This document shows positions 25,079-33,299 of a stretch of DNA of 64,000 nt, in pieces. A program made the position numbers and the translations under genes. Each line of letters begins with the position of its first letter. Position 1 is the stretch's first letter. The stretch is from contig NZ_BMOU01000002.1 of assembly GCF_014647235.1 (NCBI RefSeq), forward strand, positions 248,417 to 312,416, given 5' to 3'. The notes beneath the pieces were generated by a model. That model saw nothing but the letters and a program-made list of their open reading frames with translations, was not told where the DNA came from and did no database searches. Origin of the DNA: Haloarcula pellucida (lineage in GTDB: Archaea; Halobacteriota; Halobacteria; Halobacteriales; Haloarculaceae).

Positions 25079-26011
25079 ATGACAGTCTTAGTAACCGGCG
25101 GTCTCGGCTATCTCGGCTCACGACTCATTCGCGAACTACCCGACCATCCGACGTTCTCGGGCCACGAGATACGCATCCTCGACAACTATCGGCAGCCTCG
25201 GTTCCACTCGCTGTGGGACCTCCCGAGCTATGCGGACTACAGTTTCGTCGACGCCGACATCCGTGACGAAGAGGCGGTTCGTGAGGCAATGGAGGGAGTC
25301 GACGCCGTCTTCCATCTCGCTGCGGTCACCAACGCTCCCGAGACGTTCGACATCCCCGAGAAGACCTGGGAAGTCAACTACGAGGGGGCGATGACGACCT
25401 ACGAAGCCGCCCGCGACGCGGGTGTCTCCGAGTTCGTCAACGTCTCGACCTGCTCGGTGTACGGCCGGACCGAAGAGGAGATCGACGAAGGGTTCGACTG
25501 TGACCCCGAGTCGCCGTACGGCGAAGCGAAACTCGAAGCCGAACAGGAGATGCTCGATCGGTACGACGGCGGCATGGGGCTGACGGCGCTCCGACTCGGC
25601 ACCGTCTACGGTTGGACGACCGGCATGCGGTTCGATACGGTCGTCGACAAGTTCGCACTGCTTGCGGCGACCGGCGAACCGCTCACCGTCTACGAGGGCG
25701 CAGAGAACCAGAAGCGACCGTATCTCCACGTCCACGACTCCGTTCGCTCGATGCTGTTCGCTGCCAGCGAACTCGGCGACGGCGAAGCGTACAACGTCGT
25801 CGGCCAGAACGGACGCCTGCAGGACGTCGTCGACGCCATCGAGAAGCACTTCCCCGAGGTCGACATCGGCACCACCGAGGCCGAACAGCTGAACCAGCTC
25901 TCCTACATCGTCAGCGACGAGAAGATCAGTTCGGAAGGGTTCGAGACCTGCTACACGCTCGATCAGGGCGTCGAGGAACTCGCCGACAAGTTCCGCGCGC
26001 TCACCAACTAG
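25079..26011 (+). CDS. NAD-dependent sugar epimerase/dehydratase (extended SDR)
   Basis: This 310-residue SDR has GGLGYLGS (7-14) for NAD, STCSVYG for the Ser region and YGEAK with the catalytic Tyr/Lys. The dehydratase hallmark (TDEVYG of RmlB) is absent, so it is more likely a nucleotide-sugar 4-epimerase or reductase than dTDP-glucose dehydratase. The rml-like run in this window therefore lacks a clear RmlB. ATG 25079 follows the zinc-ribbon stop by 14 nt. Its stop TAG overlaps the rmlD stop on the other strand. Confidence 0.82.
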   Translation: MTVLVTGGLGYLGSRLIRELPDHPTFSGHEIRILDNYRQPRFHSLWDLPSYADYSFVDADIRDEEAVREAMEGVDAVFHLAAVTNAPETFDIPEKTWEVNYEGAMTTYEAARDAGVSEFVNVSTCSVYGRTEEEIDEGFDCDPESPYGEAKLEAEQEMLDRYDGGMGLTALRLGTVYGWTTGMRFDTVVDKFALLAATGEPLTVYEGAENQKRPYLHVHDSVRSMLFAASELGDGEAYNVVGQNGRLQDVVDAIEKHFPEVDIGTTEAEQLNQLSYIVSDEKISSEGFETCYTLDQGVEELADKFRALTN

Positions 26012-26883
26012 CGCGCCGACTGCATACTCTCGAAGGCTTCTTTCGGCGTGTCGAACTCCCACTCGAGCCACTCGTATAGCGCAGCGGAATCGAGCGTACT
26101 GTCTGTCGGTCGCGGGGCCTCCTGTCCGAACTCTTCGGTCGATATCGGTCGGACGAGGTCGGTGTCGTAGCCGAACACCTCGGCCAGTCGCTGGGTGAAC
26201 TCGTATCGGTCGATACTCGTCGGCCCGGTGGCGTGATACAGACCGGTCTCGCCCTCGGTCACGAGGTCGACCGACGCTCTCGCGAGGTTGGGGGCGTAGG
26301 TCGGGGCCGACACCTGATCGTCGACGATGTCTATCGCGTTCCCGGACTCGAGTTCGCCGAGCGCCCACGTCACGAAGTTCGCGCTTTCGAGGCCGTAGAT
26401 GACGCTCGGCCGCACGATGGTGGCTCGCTCGGCCACACGCGCTGCACGCTCGGCGGCGTACTTCGTCTCCGCGTAGTAGTTCAGCGGTGCAACGGCGTCT
26501 GACTCCCGGTAGGGTGTCTCGTCGCTGTTCCCGGCAAACACGTAATCAGAGGAGACGTACAGGTAGTGCGCGTCGAACTCGTTTGCGAGGGCCGCCAGCG
26601 TGAACGTCCCCTCGGCGTTGACTTCCCACGCCTTGGCGCGGTTCGTCTCGCAGTCGTCGACGGCGTGGAACGCGGCGGTGTCGACGACGGCGTCCGGGTC
26701 GACGGATTCGAACACCGACCGGGCCTGCTCTTCGTCCGTCTTGTCCAGTTCGACGTCGGCCGTCGCTGTTTGCTCGGAGCGGTACGTTCCAGTGACGTCG
26801 ACGCCACGGGCTCGACAGTCCTGTACCACGTTCGTGCCGACGAGACCGGATGCCCCGACGACGAGAACACGCTGGTTGCTCAT
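26008..26883 (-). CDS. rmlD: dTDP-4-dehydrorhamnose reductase-like protein
   Basis: This 291-residue protein has VVGASGLVGTNV (8-19), the NADPH loop, YVSSDYVFAG, the RmlD Ser-Asp-Tyr signature, YAETKYAAER, with the catalytic Tyr/Lys, and ATGPTSIDRYEFTQRLAEVF near the C-terminus. It is the last step of dTDP-6-deoxyhexose synthesis if the substrate is as in bacteria. ATG 26883 is used; the longer frame runs into the promoter of the flippase gene. It converges with the epimerase, and the two stops share a CTAG. Confidence 0.88.
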   Translation of the reverse strand: MSNQRVLVVGASGLVGTNVVQDCRARGVDVTGTYRSEQTATADVELDKTDEEQARSVFESVDPDAVVDTAAFHAVDDCETNRAKAWEVNAEGTFTLAALANEFDAHYLYVSSDYVFAGNSDETPYRESDAVAPLNYYAETKYAAERAARVAERATIVRPSVIYGLESANFVTWALGELESGNAIDIVDDQVSAPTYAPNLARASVDLVTEGETGLYHATGPTSIDRYEFTQRLAEVFGYDTDLVRPISTEEFGQEAPRPTDSTLDSAALYEWLEWEFDTPKEAFESMQSAR

Positions 26884-26994
26884 GTCCGTACTGTTCGCAA
26901 TCTGGGATTTATTCGTACTGGTTCGGCGTGACCCGGACCCTGCTCCGTCGACCGGAATTGCAATAATTATACCCGGCGGGACACAGGTGAGCAT
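26884..26994. promoter_or_regulatory. divergent promoter region rmlD / flippase
   Basis: This 111-nt gap holds a rightward TATA-like CAATAATTATACCC (about 26962-26975) 20-30 nt before the flippase ATG. On the left strand a GAATAAATCCC element (about 26906-26916) lies 23-33 nt before the rmlD ATG. Confidence 0.45.
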
Positions 26995-28413
26995 ATGAGA
27001 ATCGGTCGGTCCGCGACGACGCTTTTCCTCGCTAATGCTGGAAAAGCGCTTCTCCTCTTTGCCGGGACGGCCTACTTTTCACAGGTGCTGGGTGGTGCGG
27101 GATTCGCTCCAGCTATCCTCTTCGAAGCGCTCCTCGGCCTCCTCTCTATCCCTGCCGACATGGGGCTTCGTGGTGCCGTCGAGAAGCGAATCAGTGAGGG
27201 CGACCGGGCGGGCGTCGTCGTCGCGACGTCGTTGGTGCTCAAGACGGTGCCACTGCTCCTCGTCGGCGGCGTCGTCCTCCTCTTTCGCGGGCAGATCGCC
27301 GCGTATCTCGGGGCCCCTCTGGCATCGCTGTTGGTACTCACGCTCGCCGTACAGGAAGCGGCACTCGTCTGTACCGCGGCCGTTCGGGGCGAACTCCGTG
27401 TCAGTGCGAGCGCCTCCATCATGTTCAGCAAGTACGCTGGCTGGGTCGGGATCGGTGTCGTACTCGTCCAGTTCGGGTACGGGGCTCTCGCGCCGGTGTA
27501 CGGACTGCTCGGAGGCAACGTCGTCGCACTGCTGTGGGCCGTCGCCACGCTCCGAGCGACACCGGGACGCCCCGCCGTTGCGACCGCTCGCTCGCTCGTC
27601 AGGTACGCTCGCTACAACGTCGTCTCCGACATCGGCGGCTACGCGTACAACTGGATCGACGTCCTCGTCCTCGGGTTGTTCGTCGCCCCCGCGTCGGTCA
27701 CCGCCTACGAGATCGCGTGGCGCGTTTCGATGACCGTGATGACGTTCTCGGCGGCCCTCTCGGACACTATCTTCCCACAGATCAGCGCGTGGGACGCCGA
27801 CGGGAGCAAACGCCGCATCGAGCAGTTACTGCCGCACATGCTCGCGCTCTCGATATTCGTCGCGGTTCCGTCCTTCTTCGGGGCGTTACTGTACGCCGAC
27901 GCGATTCTGGCGTTCGTCTTCGCGCCGGAGTACACCATCGCAGCAGTGGCACTCGTCGTACTGATGGGCGAGAAGGTGTTTCAATCCGTCCACGCCGTGC
28001 TGGGTCGAACCCTCCAGGCGATAGACCGACCGGACCTCGCGGCGATGGCGACGGTCCTCGCTATCGCCGTCAACGTCGTGTTCAACGTCGTCCTGATTCA
28101 GGCCTACGGAATCGTCGGGGCAGCGGCCGCGACCGCTCTCTCTTTCCTGCTCAACACCGTCGCACACGGCTATTTCGTCGCACAGTTCCTCTCTATCGAG
28201 ATACCCGCGAGGCAGATCGCCCACTCGGTTCTGTCTGCCGTCGCCATGACGGCCGGCTTACTGCTCGTTCGTCAGACGTTCGGAGTGACGACGCCGCTGG
28301 CTCTCGTTGGGAACATCTTCCTCGGTGGGTTCCTCTACGTAGTGGCGATGTTACTGTCACGGCGGGTCAGATGGACGGTCAGATACAGTTTCCGGGCAGG
28401 TGAGTCCGTATGA
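26995..28413 (+). CDS. Wzx-type polysaccharide flippase
   Basis: This 472-residue integral membrane protein with 12-14 hydrophobic segments has the MATE/MVF plan seen in Wzx and AglR: an N-terminal amphipathic helix (MRIGRSATTLFLANAGKALL), ADMGLRGAVEKRISEGDRAG in the first half and YALNTVAHGYF-like helices near the end (LSFLLNTVAHGYFVAQFLSI). It should move a lipid-linked oligosaccharide across the membrane. The ATG lies close behind a TATA box. The stop overlaps the GT2 start as ATGA at 28410, so the two are coupled. Confidence 0.88.
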   Translation: MRIGRSATTLFLANAGKALLLFAGTAYFSQVLGGAGFAPAILFEALLGLLSIPADMGLRGAVEKRISEGDRAGVVVATSLVLKTVPLLLVGGVVLLFRGQIAAYLGAPLASLLVLTLAVQEAALVCTAAVRGELRVSASASIMFSKYAGWVGIGVVLVQFGYGALAPVYGLLGGNVVALLWAVATLRATPGRPAVATARSLVRYARYNVVSDIGGYAYNWIDVLVLGLFVAPASVTAYEIAWRVSMTVMTFSAALSDTIFPQISAWDADGSKRRIEQLLPHMLALSIFVAVPSFFGALLYADAILAFVFAPEYTIAAVALVVLMGEKVFQSVHAVLGRTLQAIDRPDLAAMATVLAIAVNVVFNVVLIQAYGIVGAAAATALSFLLNTVAHGYFVAQFLSIEIPARQIAHSVLSAVAMTAGLLLVRQTFGVTTPLALVGNIFLGGFLYVVAMLLSRRVRWTVRYSFRAGESV

Positions 28414-29411
28414 TGGTCTCCGTCGCGCTCTGTACCTACAACGCGGGTGCGTACCTCGAACCCCAACTGCAGAGCATCGTCGACCAGACCCGGCCACCCG
28501 ACGAAATCGTCGTCAGCGACGACGGGTCGACCGATGGGACTCGCGACCGACTGCGTTCGTTCGCTGCGGCGCACCCCGACACCGTGACCGTCATCGAGAA
28601 CGACCGCCAACTGGGGGTGACGAAGAACTTCGAGCAGTGCATCGCCGCCTGTTCGGGGTCGGTCATCGCGCTGTCGGACCAAGACGACATCTGGGACGAA
28701 ACCAAACTCGAAACCCAGCTAGACGCCTACCGGGCCACACCGGACGCCCGACTCGTCTGTCACGATTCGGAACTCCTGTTCGAGGACGCCGACACCCCGG
28801 CGACGACTCTCTGGGAGACGATTCACGACTCCCACGAACCGGAGAGCGCACTGGAGCCGACGGCCGCCATCTCGGAGCTCTTAGGCCGGAACTTCGTCCA
28901 AGGTGCGACGGCGCTGTTCGACGCCGCTCTCCGATCGGTCGCGCTCCCCATTCCGCCGTCGTGGAACCACGACGCCTATCTCGCGTTCTGGGCGGCGATG
29001 ACCGGTGGTCTCGTCGACATCGGCGACCGACTCCTCACCTATCGGATCCACGAGAGCCAAGATATCGGCGTCGCCTCGGGTATCAGACAGAAGGTCGACA
29101 GAGAACTGTCCTATCCGACAGAACACTATCTGTCGCTCGCCGAGCGGTGGTCGCCACTGCTCGACGCTATCGACGCGGTGGACTCGGACGCTCTCGTCGT
29201 CGACGAGACGTGGCTTCGCCGCGTGATCGAACGCAGACAGCGATACGACCGGCGGCGGGCACAGATCCACTCACCGGAACGGTCACTCGGCACACGGTTC
29301 GGTAAGTTGGTCCTGACGCTACTCTCCGGCGGGTACACCCGGTTCGGACACGTCGGACTGGCAGGGACAGATGCCGTCGCCCTCCTCACGGACCCGTTTG
29401 GCAGACAGTGA
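28410..29411 (+). CDS. family 2 glycosyltransferase
   Basis: This 333-residue GT-A protein starts MMVSVALCTYNAGAYLEPQL, has IVVSDDGSTDGT (39-50) for nucleotide-sugar binding, IALSDQDDIWDETK for the DxD metal site and a C-terminal RIHESQDIGVASGI region as in rhamnosyltransferase-like GT2 enzymes. It has no membrane helix and would act on the inner face. The start at 28410 overlaps the flippase stop. A rhamnose or other deoxysugar donor fits the neighbours but is inferred. Confidence 0.88.
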   Translation: MMVSVALCTYNAGAYLEPQLQSIVDQTRPPDEIVVSDDGSTDGTRDRLRSFAAAHPDTVTVIENDRQLGVTKNFEQCIAACSGSVIALSDQDDIWDETKLETQLDAYRATPDARLVCHDSELLFEDADTPATTLWETIHDSHEPESALEPTAAISELLGRNFVQGATALFDAALRSVALPIPPSWNHDAYLAFWAAMTGGLVDIGDRLLTYRIHESQDIGVASGIRQKVDRELSYPTEHYLSLAERWSPLLDAIDAVDSDALVVDETWLRRVIERRQRYDRRRAQIHSPERSLGTRFGKLVLTLLSGGYTRFGHVGLAGTDAVALLTDPFGRQ

Positions 29412-29467
29412 AGGACATGCTTTCACAGAGTAGGAAAGAATAAAAGCGACAACGCGAATGACCCGAT

Positions 29468-29845
29468 ATGCGACCCACTCTGTGGGCACTCGTTGCCCTG
29501 TCGAGTCTGTTCGGTGCGGCCGGAAATATCACGATGAAGGTCATCACTAACGATATCGGCGACCTCTCTCTGGCTAAACTGACACAGATAGACTTCCTCG
29601 TCGAATTCTTCCTGATGCCGCTGGTCCTCTTCTCCATCGGCGCGGCCTTCGTCGGTCGCTTGCTCCTGTTCGCGCCGTTGAGCGAACTCGAAGTCGGCAT
29701 CGTCACTGCGGTCGCACTGCTGCTCTGGGCGCTGTTTACCGCAATCGGCGACGTGGTCCTGTTCGGGACCGATTATAATCCGATGTTACTCTTCGGGTTC
29801 GGGCTTTCGCTCGTCTCGATCGTGATAATCGTCACGAACTCCTGA
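29468..29845 (+). CDS. small EamA/SMR-like membrane protein
   Basis: This 125-residue protein has four hydrophobic segments (LWALVALSSLFGAAGNITMK; FLVEFFLMPLVLFSIGAAFV; EVGIVTAVALLLWALFTAIG; LLFGFGLSLVSIVIIVTNS). The layout matches the half-size EamA/SMR transporters such as ArnE/ArnF, which flip lipid-linked sugars as dimers. It lies 56 nt after GT2 on the same strand, with a TATA-like GAATAAAAG in between. Flippase or lipid-sugar carrier activity is likely but not certain. Confidence 0.7.
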   Translation: MRPTLWALVALSSLFGAAGNITMKVITNDIGDLSLAKLTQIDFLVEFFLMPLVLFSIGAAFVGRLLLFAPLSELEVGIVTAVALLLWALFTAIGDVVLFGTDYNPMLLFGFGLSLVSIVIIVTNS

Positions 29846-29850
29846 GCGAG

Positions 29851-30600
29851 TCAGTCGTCGGACGTCGAGACCGGGGCCTGCGAACTCTGGGGCGAGTCGG
29901 GCCCGAACCGGTAGTTCACGACGCTCTTTGCACAGTTCAGGGTATACGAGAAGATCCACGGGTTCGCGCTCGCGTTGTCGTCGTAGTAGCAGTCGGTCGG
30001 GACCTCTTTGAGGTTGTCGTAGAGCCCGGCGCGCTGAATCTCGCCGACGACGTCCGTATCGAAGTGGAACTGGTCGGTGCAGTTGTGGTAGTCGATCTCT
30101 TCGAGGGCCGCCGCGGAGTACGCTCGGAACCCGGTGTGGAACTCGTAGAGGTCCGTCCCGAGCGTGACGTTCTGGAACGTCGTCAGGATTCGGTTCCCGA
30201 GATACCGATGGAGCGGATAGCCGCCCGAGAGCATCCCGTACCGGGGTGCGAAGACGATTTCGGTGTCGTCCTCGTTCTCGATGGGTTCGACGACCTCCGG
30301 TATCTCCTCGGGGGCGTAGTGTTCGTCCTGGTGGATCATGACGGCGATATCGCCGCCTCGGTCGAGCACTTCGTCGTACAGCGTCTTCTGTCCGCCTCCG
30401 TAGCCCTTGTTCTCGTCGTGCTGGAAGGCACGAATCTCGTCGTATTCCGATTCGAGCGTCGTCAGCACGTCCCAGCTATCGTCGGTGCTGCCGTCGTCGA
30501 CCATGTACAGTTCGTCGACGGTGTCCCACGGCACCCGGTCGACGACGTCTCGAACCGTCTCGGCGCCGTTGTAGACCGGCATGACAGCGACAGTATGCAT
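29851..30600 (-). CDS. DPM-like family 2 glycosyltransferase
   Basis: This 249-residue protein has VAVMPVYNGAETVRDVVDRV (4-23), YMVDDGSTDDSWDVL, MIHQDEHYAPEEIPEVVEPI with the metal-site acidic residues and EFHTGFRAYSAAALEEIDY. It resembles dolichol-phosphate hexose synthases without C-terminal membrane helices. It converges with the EamA-like gene (5-nt gap), a pairing seen for undecaprenyl/dolichyl sugar synthesis and flipping. ATG 30600 is used rather than the GTG two codons upstream. Confidence 0.87.
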   Translation of the reverse strand: MHTVAVMPVYNGAETVRDVVDRVPWDTVDELYMVDDGSTDDSWDVLTTLESEYDEIRAFQHDENKGYGGGQKTLYDEVLDRGGDIAVMIHQDEHYAPEEIPEVVEPIENEDDTEIVFAPRYGMLSGGYPLHRYLGNRILTTFQNVTLGTDLYEFHTGFRAYSAAALEEIDYHNCTDQFHFDTDVVGEIQRAGLYDNLKEVPTDCYYDDNASANPWIFSYTLNCAKSVVNYRFGPDSPQSSQAPVSTSDD

Positions 30601-31009
30601 AGGCACACTAAAACGCTACATTAGTAAAACCCTAACTATCTGTCTCGTCGGTGAGAAGACGAACCAAGACTCCGCGTAAGCGCTTCCTACCGCCCGGAGA
30701 TTCCGACTCCGATATCTGATTGGGAACGTCACACATCTTCTGGCGTGAATCACAATGGATTTCCTTTCCGACTGGAAAGGAACCGCTATGTCTGTTGGTT
30801 CTCGTCGGGACCGAGTCACGTGGGTGGCAGACCCAACAGGAGTCTCACGAGGCCGACTAGCACGGGTTGGGCGACTTTACGACCTAAATACTGGGCTGTA
30901 AACATCTGGCGCAAGCGGGTGAGCGATAATGGGAATATTGGAGATTACGCACGAATGAAAACACACACAGACCGTTTGAGTTTTATAACAAACCACATAG
31001 AGAAGAATT
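30601..31009. other. gene-free stretch with hairpin and leaderless promoter
   Basis: No convincing ORF is seen. A hairpin lies at 30761-30782, a leftward TATA-like AGGGTTTTACT is at about 30625-30635 for the GT2 gene, and a rightward AGTTTTATAACAAA (about 30979-30992) lies 20-30 nt before the GTG at 31010. Base composition falls towards AT from about 30880 on, marking the edge of the low-GC island. Confidence 0.5.
30761..30782. terminator. perfect 9-bp hairpin between divergent genes
   Basis: TTCCTTTCC (30761-30769) and GGAAAGGAA (30774-30782) form a hairpin with a 4-nt loop. It lies between divergent promoters, so it would more naturally be an operator or the tail of a lost gene than a terminator of a visible one. 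Confidence 0.35.
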
Positions 31010-33250
31010 GTGATTGAACGAGTTCGAGAAGCTACTAGCGATCAAAACTGGCGACTGATTGCAGCGCTCGGATTTTTATATATTGCTGGAATCATCGCAC
31101 GGTATCCCACCAGTATGGGACTGATGCAGTGGAACGACGTTGGGTATCACATGCGGATCAGCCAATTATTGATCCAGAAGTTCCCCCAGCACACGTTCTA
31201 TGATCCGAACTGGCGCGGCGGTATTCTGATGAATTATCCTACGATTTTCGAAAGCATCCCGGCCTACCTATCGGTACTAACTGGCATTCCGATAAAGGAA
31301 TTATATCCCGTAGTCCAGTTGCTCGTCTGGGCCCTAACTCCCGTGGCTCTGGCATACTTCGTCTATCAGTATACCAATATTTATGGCGCTCTTATCGCCG
31401 GCTCTATTGGCGTCTACCCTTCGACAATGCCCGATCAGGTAAGTTTCATTATTGCGACTCCTTTGTTCTTTTTAGCGACCATCTCGTTCGTTAACCACCT
31501 CACTCAGCGTCGAGTTCGGAGTGGTCTGATAATGGGACTCGGAACGGCATTAGTATTCCACAGCCACCTTTTGGCTGCTCAGTTGATGGTCTACACGTGG
31601 ACAGTGGTTGCCGCTGTGTTCATAATTTCTTATCCGATGTTGGGTTCCGAAGGCCTGGGGACCCGTTTCGACCAGCGTTTGAGACTTATTATTCGTCTAT
31701 CCATGACTACAGCCCCTGGTGTTGCACTGTATTTCTTGATATCAGCAGAGTGGTGGTACGATACCCTGACCACCTATGGTCTTCATTTCATGGACTCTCC
31801 ACTTGCGAACATGACTAAAGAGATGGCTATCGGAACTTCAGGAATTGTTCCTCATCTCACAATGACCTATCTCCCGGTATTTGCCGCTGGGCTAATATCG
31901 TTATTTATTGGCATTTCGATGAGATTTTACCCTGCTTTATTTGAAGACCAGTACATTTCATTCCGACCAAAACATGACCTTGCTGCTCTTTGCATTATTG
32001 TTCTTACTGGCTTTTCAGCGGTGTGGTTCTGGGGTTACAATTTCAACATTTGGAAAGGTCCTGTCTGGAGATACTACGTGTTCCTTGTATTCACAGCAGC
32101 TATTGGAATTGGCTTCGTCGCCGGTGGTATTATTGAACTAATACCAACACGTGAAAAAAGACAAGTGCGTTTTCAGGAAGTTGCCATTACAGCAGTAATA
32201 ATTCTATCTGTCATCTCGTCCGGTCTGTTGGTTGGTTCTGGGTACTCGTCAGGGATTGACCAAAAGATAACTAACACAAATACTCCTTGGCCAGACTCTG
32301 CTGGCACACCAAACCAGGGTGGTTATGAATATCTTAAAACTCATGCAAATGGAAGCGACACTGTACTTGCTGGCGTTCCAGATAGTACCTGGGCATTGGC
32401 TGAATCAAATGTGACTACGGTTACGGGGCACTACGGCACAACAAATCCGAACCCACAGCGTGATGCGGACGCAGCGAAAATGATCTGGAGCTCAAATTAT
32501 ACCGAAACAGCTCGACTTCTCTCCAGCTACAACGTGGATTACATTTTCGTTGACGAAGCACATCGGACAAATGGGATTTTTGAGGGATGGGTAGCCCATC
32601 AAAAACTTTGGGGTGGCCCCGGGAACGGTGCAGAACTCCCCATCTCAAAATATGAGTACTTTGGAGAACAAGTCTATGAAGACGAGAGTGTTACAATTTA
32701 TCGAATTGATCAGAAAACTCTCTCTGAGGACGAAAATGGTCGGTCACTATCATTAGATAATCGTAATGAATGGCAGTTCGAACAATTAGGACCGGTTAGA
32801 CACTTCACTTACAGAGCAGATGGCGATCTTGCACTCAAGTGGTACGCAAGCCCCTCCCGAAACGAAGCGTTTGCGACTCGGGTGCTACAAAATCAGGTAC
32901 GGGCCGGTTCTGAGGGGGTATTGGTCCGGTTCGCCGTCAATCGTTCAGCAAATGTGACTCCACACGTCGCGGTGCATTACCACGAAGAATCATCTACACG
33001 TGTTGCTGTGGGCTGGTCAGATGAGTACTATCCCTACGCAAATACATACCATGGGACTGGAAACAGTACTTACTACGCATACTTCCCTGAAGTAGAGGGA
33101 GAGGTTGATGTCATTAAACTCGGTGCGGTAGCAAATGACCAGACTTCATCAACAGAGTATATGGCTTATAAAAATGTCACAATCTATCCAGTGAACTCGT
33201 CGTCGCTGTCCGCACAGAACGACACCAGCGACGCTCGGGTCGCGGACTAG
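31010..33250 (+). CDS. GT-C-like multi-pass membrane glycosyltransferase candidate (low-GC gene)
   Basis: This 746-residue protein has about 11 membrane helices in its first 400 residues and a soluble C-terminal part. MQWNDVGYHMRISQLLIQKF (about 39-58) after the first helix has the acidic loop and YH pattern of GT-C/STT3-like enzymes that use lipid-phosphate sugars outside the cell. EYLKTHANGSDTVLAGVPDS begins the exoplasmic domain. The GTG start at 31010 is supported by a TATA box 20-30 nt upstream. Codon use (ATA, TTA, AAT, GAT) is much more AT-rich than in any neighbour, so recent acquisition from a lower-GC haloarchaeon is likely. Substrate unknown. Confidence 0.72.
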   Translation: MIERVREATSDQNWRLIAALGFLYIAGIIARYPTSMGLMQWNDVGYHMRISQLLIQKFPQHTFYDPNWRGGILMNYPTIFESIPAYLSVLTGIPIKELYPVVQLLVWALTPVALAYFVYQYTNIYGALIAGSIGVYPSTMPDQVSFIIATPLFFLATISFVNHLTQRRVRSGLIMGLGTALVFHSHLLAAQLMVYTWTVVAAVFIISYPMLGSEGLGTRFDQRLRLIIRLSMTTAPGVALYFLISAEWWYDTLTTYGLHFMDSPLANMTKEMAIGTSGIVPHLTMTYLPVFAAGLISLFIGISMRFYPALFEDQYISFRPKHDLAALCIIVLTGFSAVWFWGYNFNIWKGPVWRYYVFLVFTAAIGIGFVAGGIIELIPTREKRQVRFQEVAITAVIILSVISSGLLVGSGYSSGIDQKITNTNTPWPDSAGTPNQGGYEYLKTHANGSDTVLAGVPDSTWALAESNVTTVTGHYGTTNPNPQRDADAAKMIWSSNYTETARLLSSYNVDYIFVDEAHRTNGIFEGWVAHQKLWGGPGNGAELPISKYEYFGEQVYEDESVTIYRIDQKTLSEDENGRSLSLDNRNEWQFEQLGPVRHFTYRADGDLALKWYASPSRNEAFATRVLQNQVRAGSEGVLVRFAVNRSANVTPHVAVHYHEESSTRVAVGWSDEYYPYANTYHGTGNSTYYAYFPEVEGEVDVIKLGAVANDQTSSTEYMAYKNVTIYPVNSSSLSAQNDTSDARVAD

Positions 33251-33299
33251 TCCCGAACCCAACGGCTATTTGTTCTGCACGGGAAGACGGCGCTAACGG

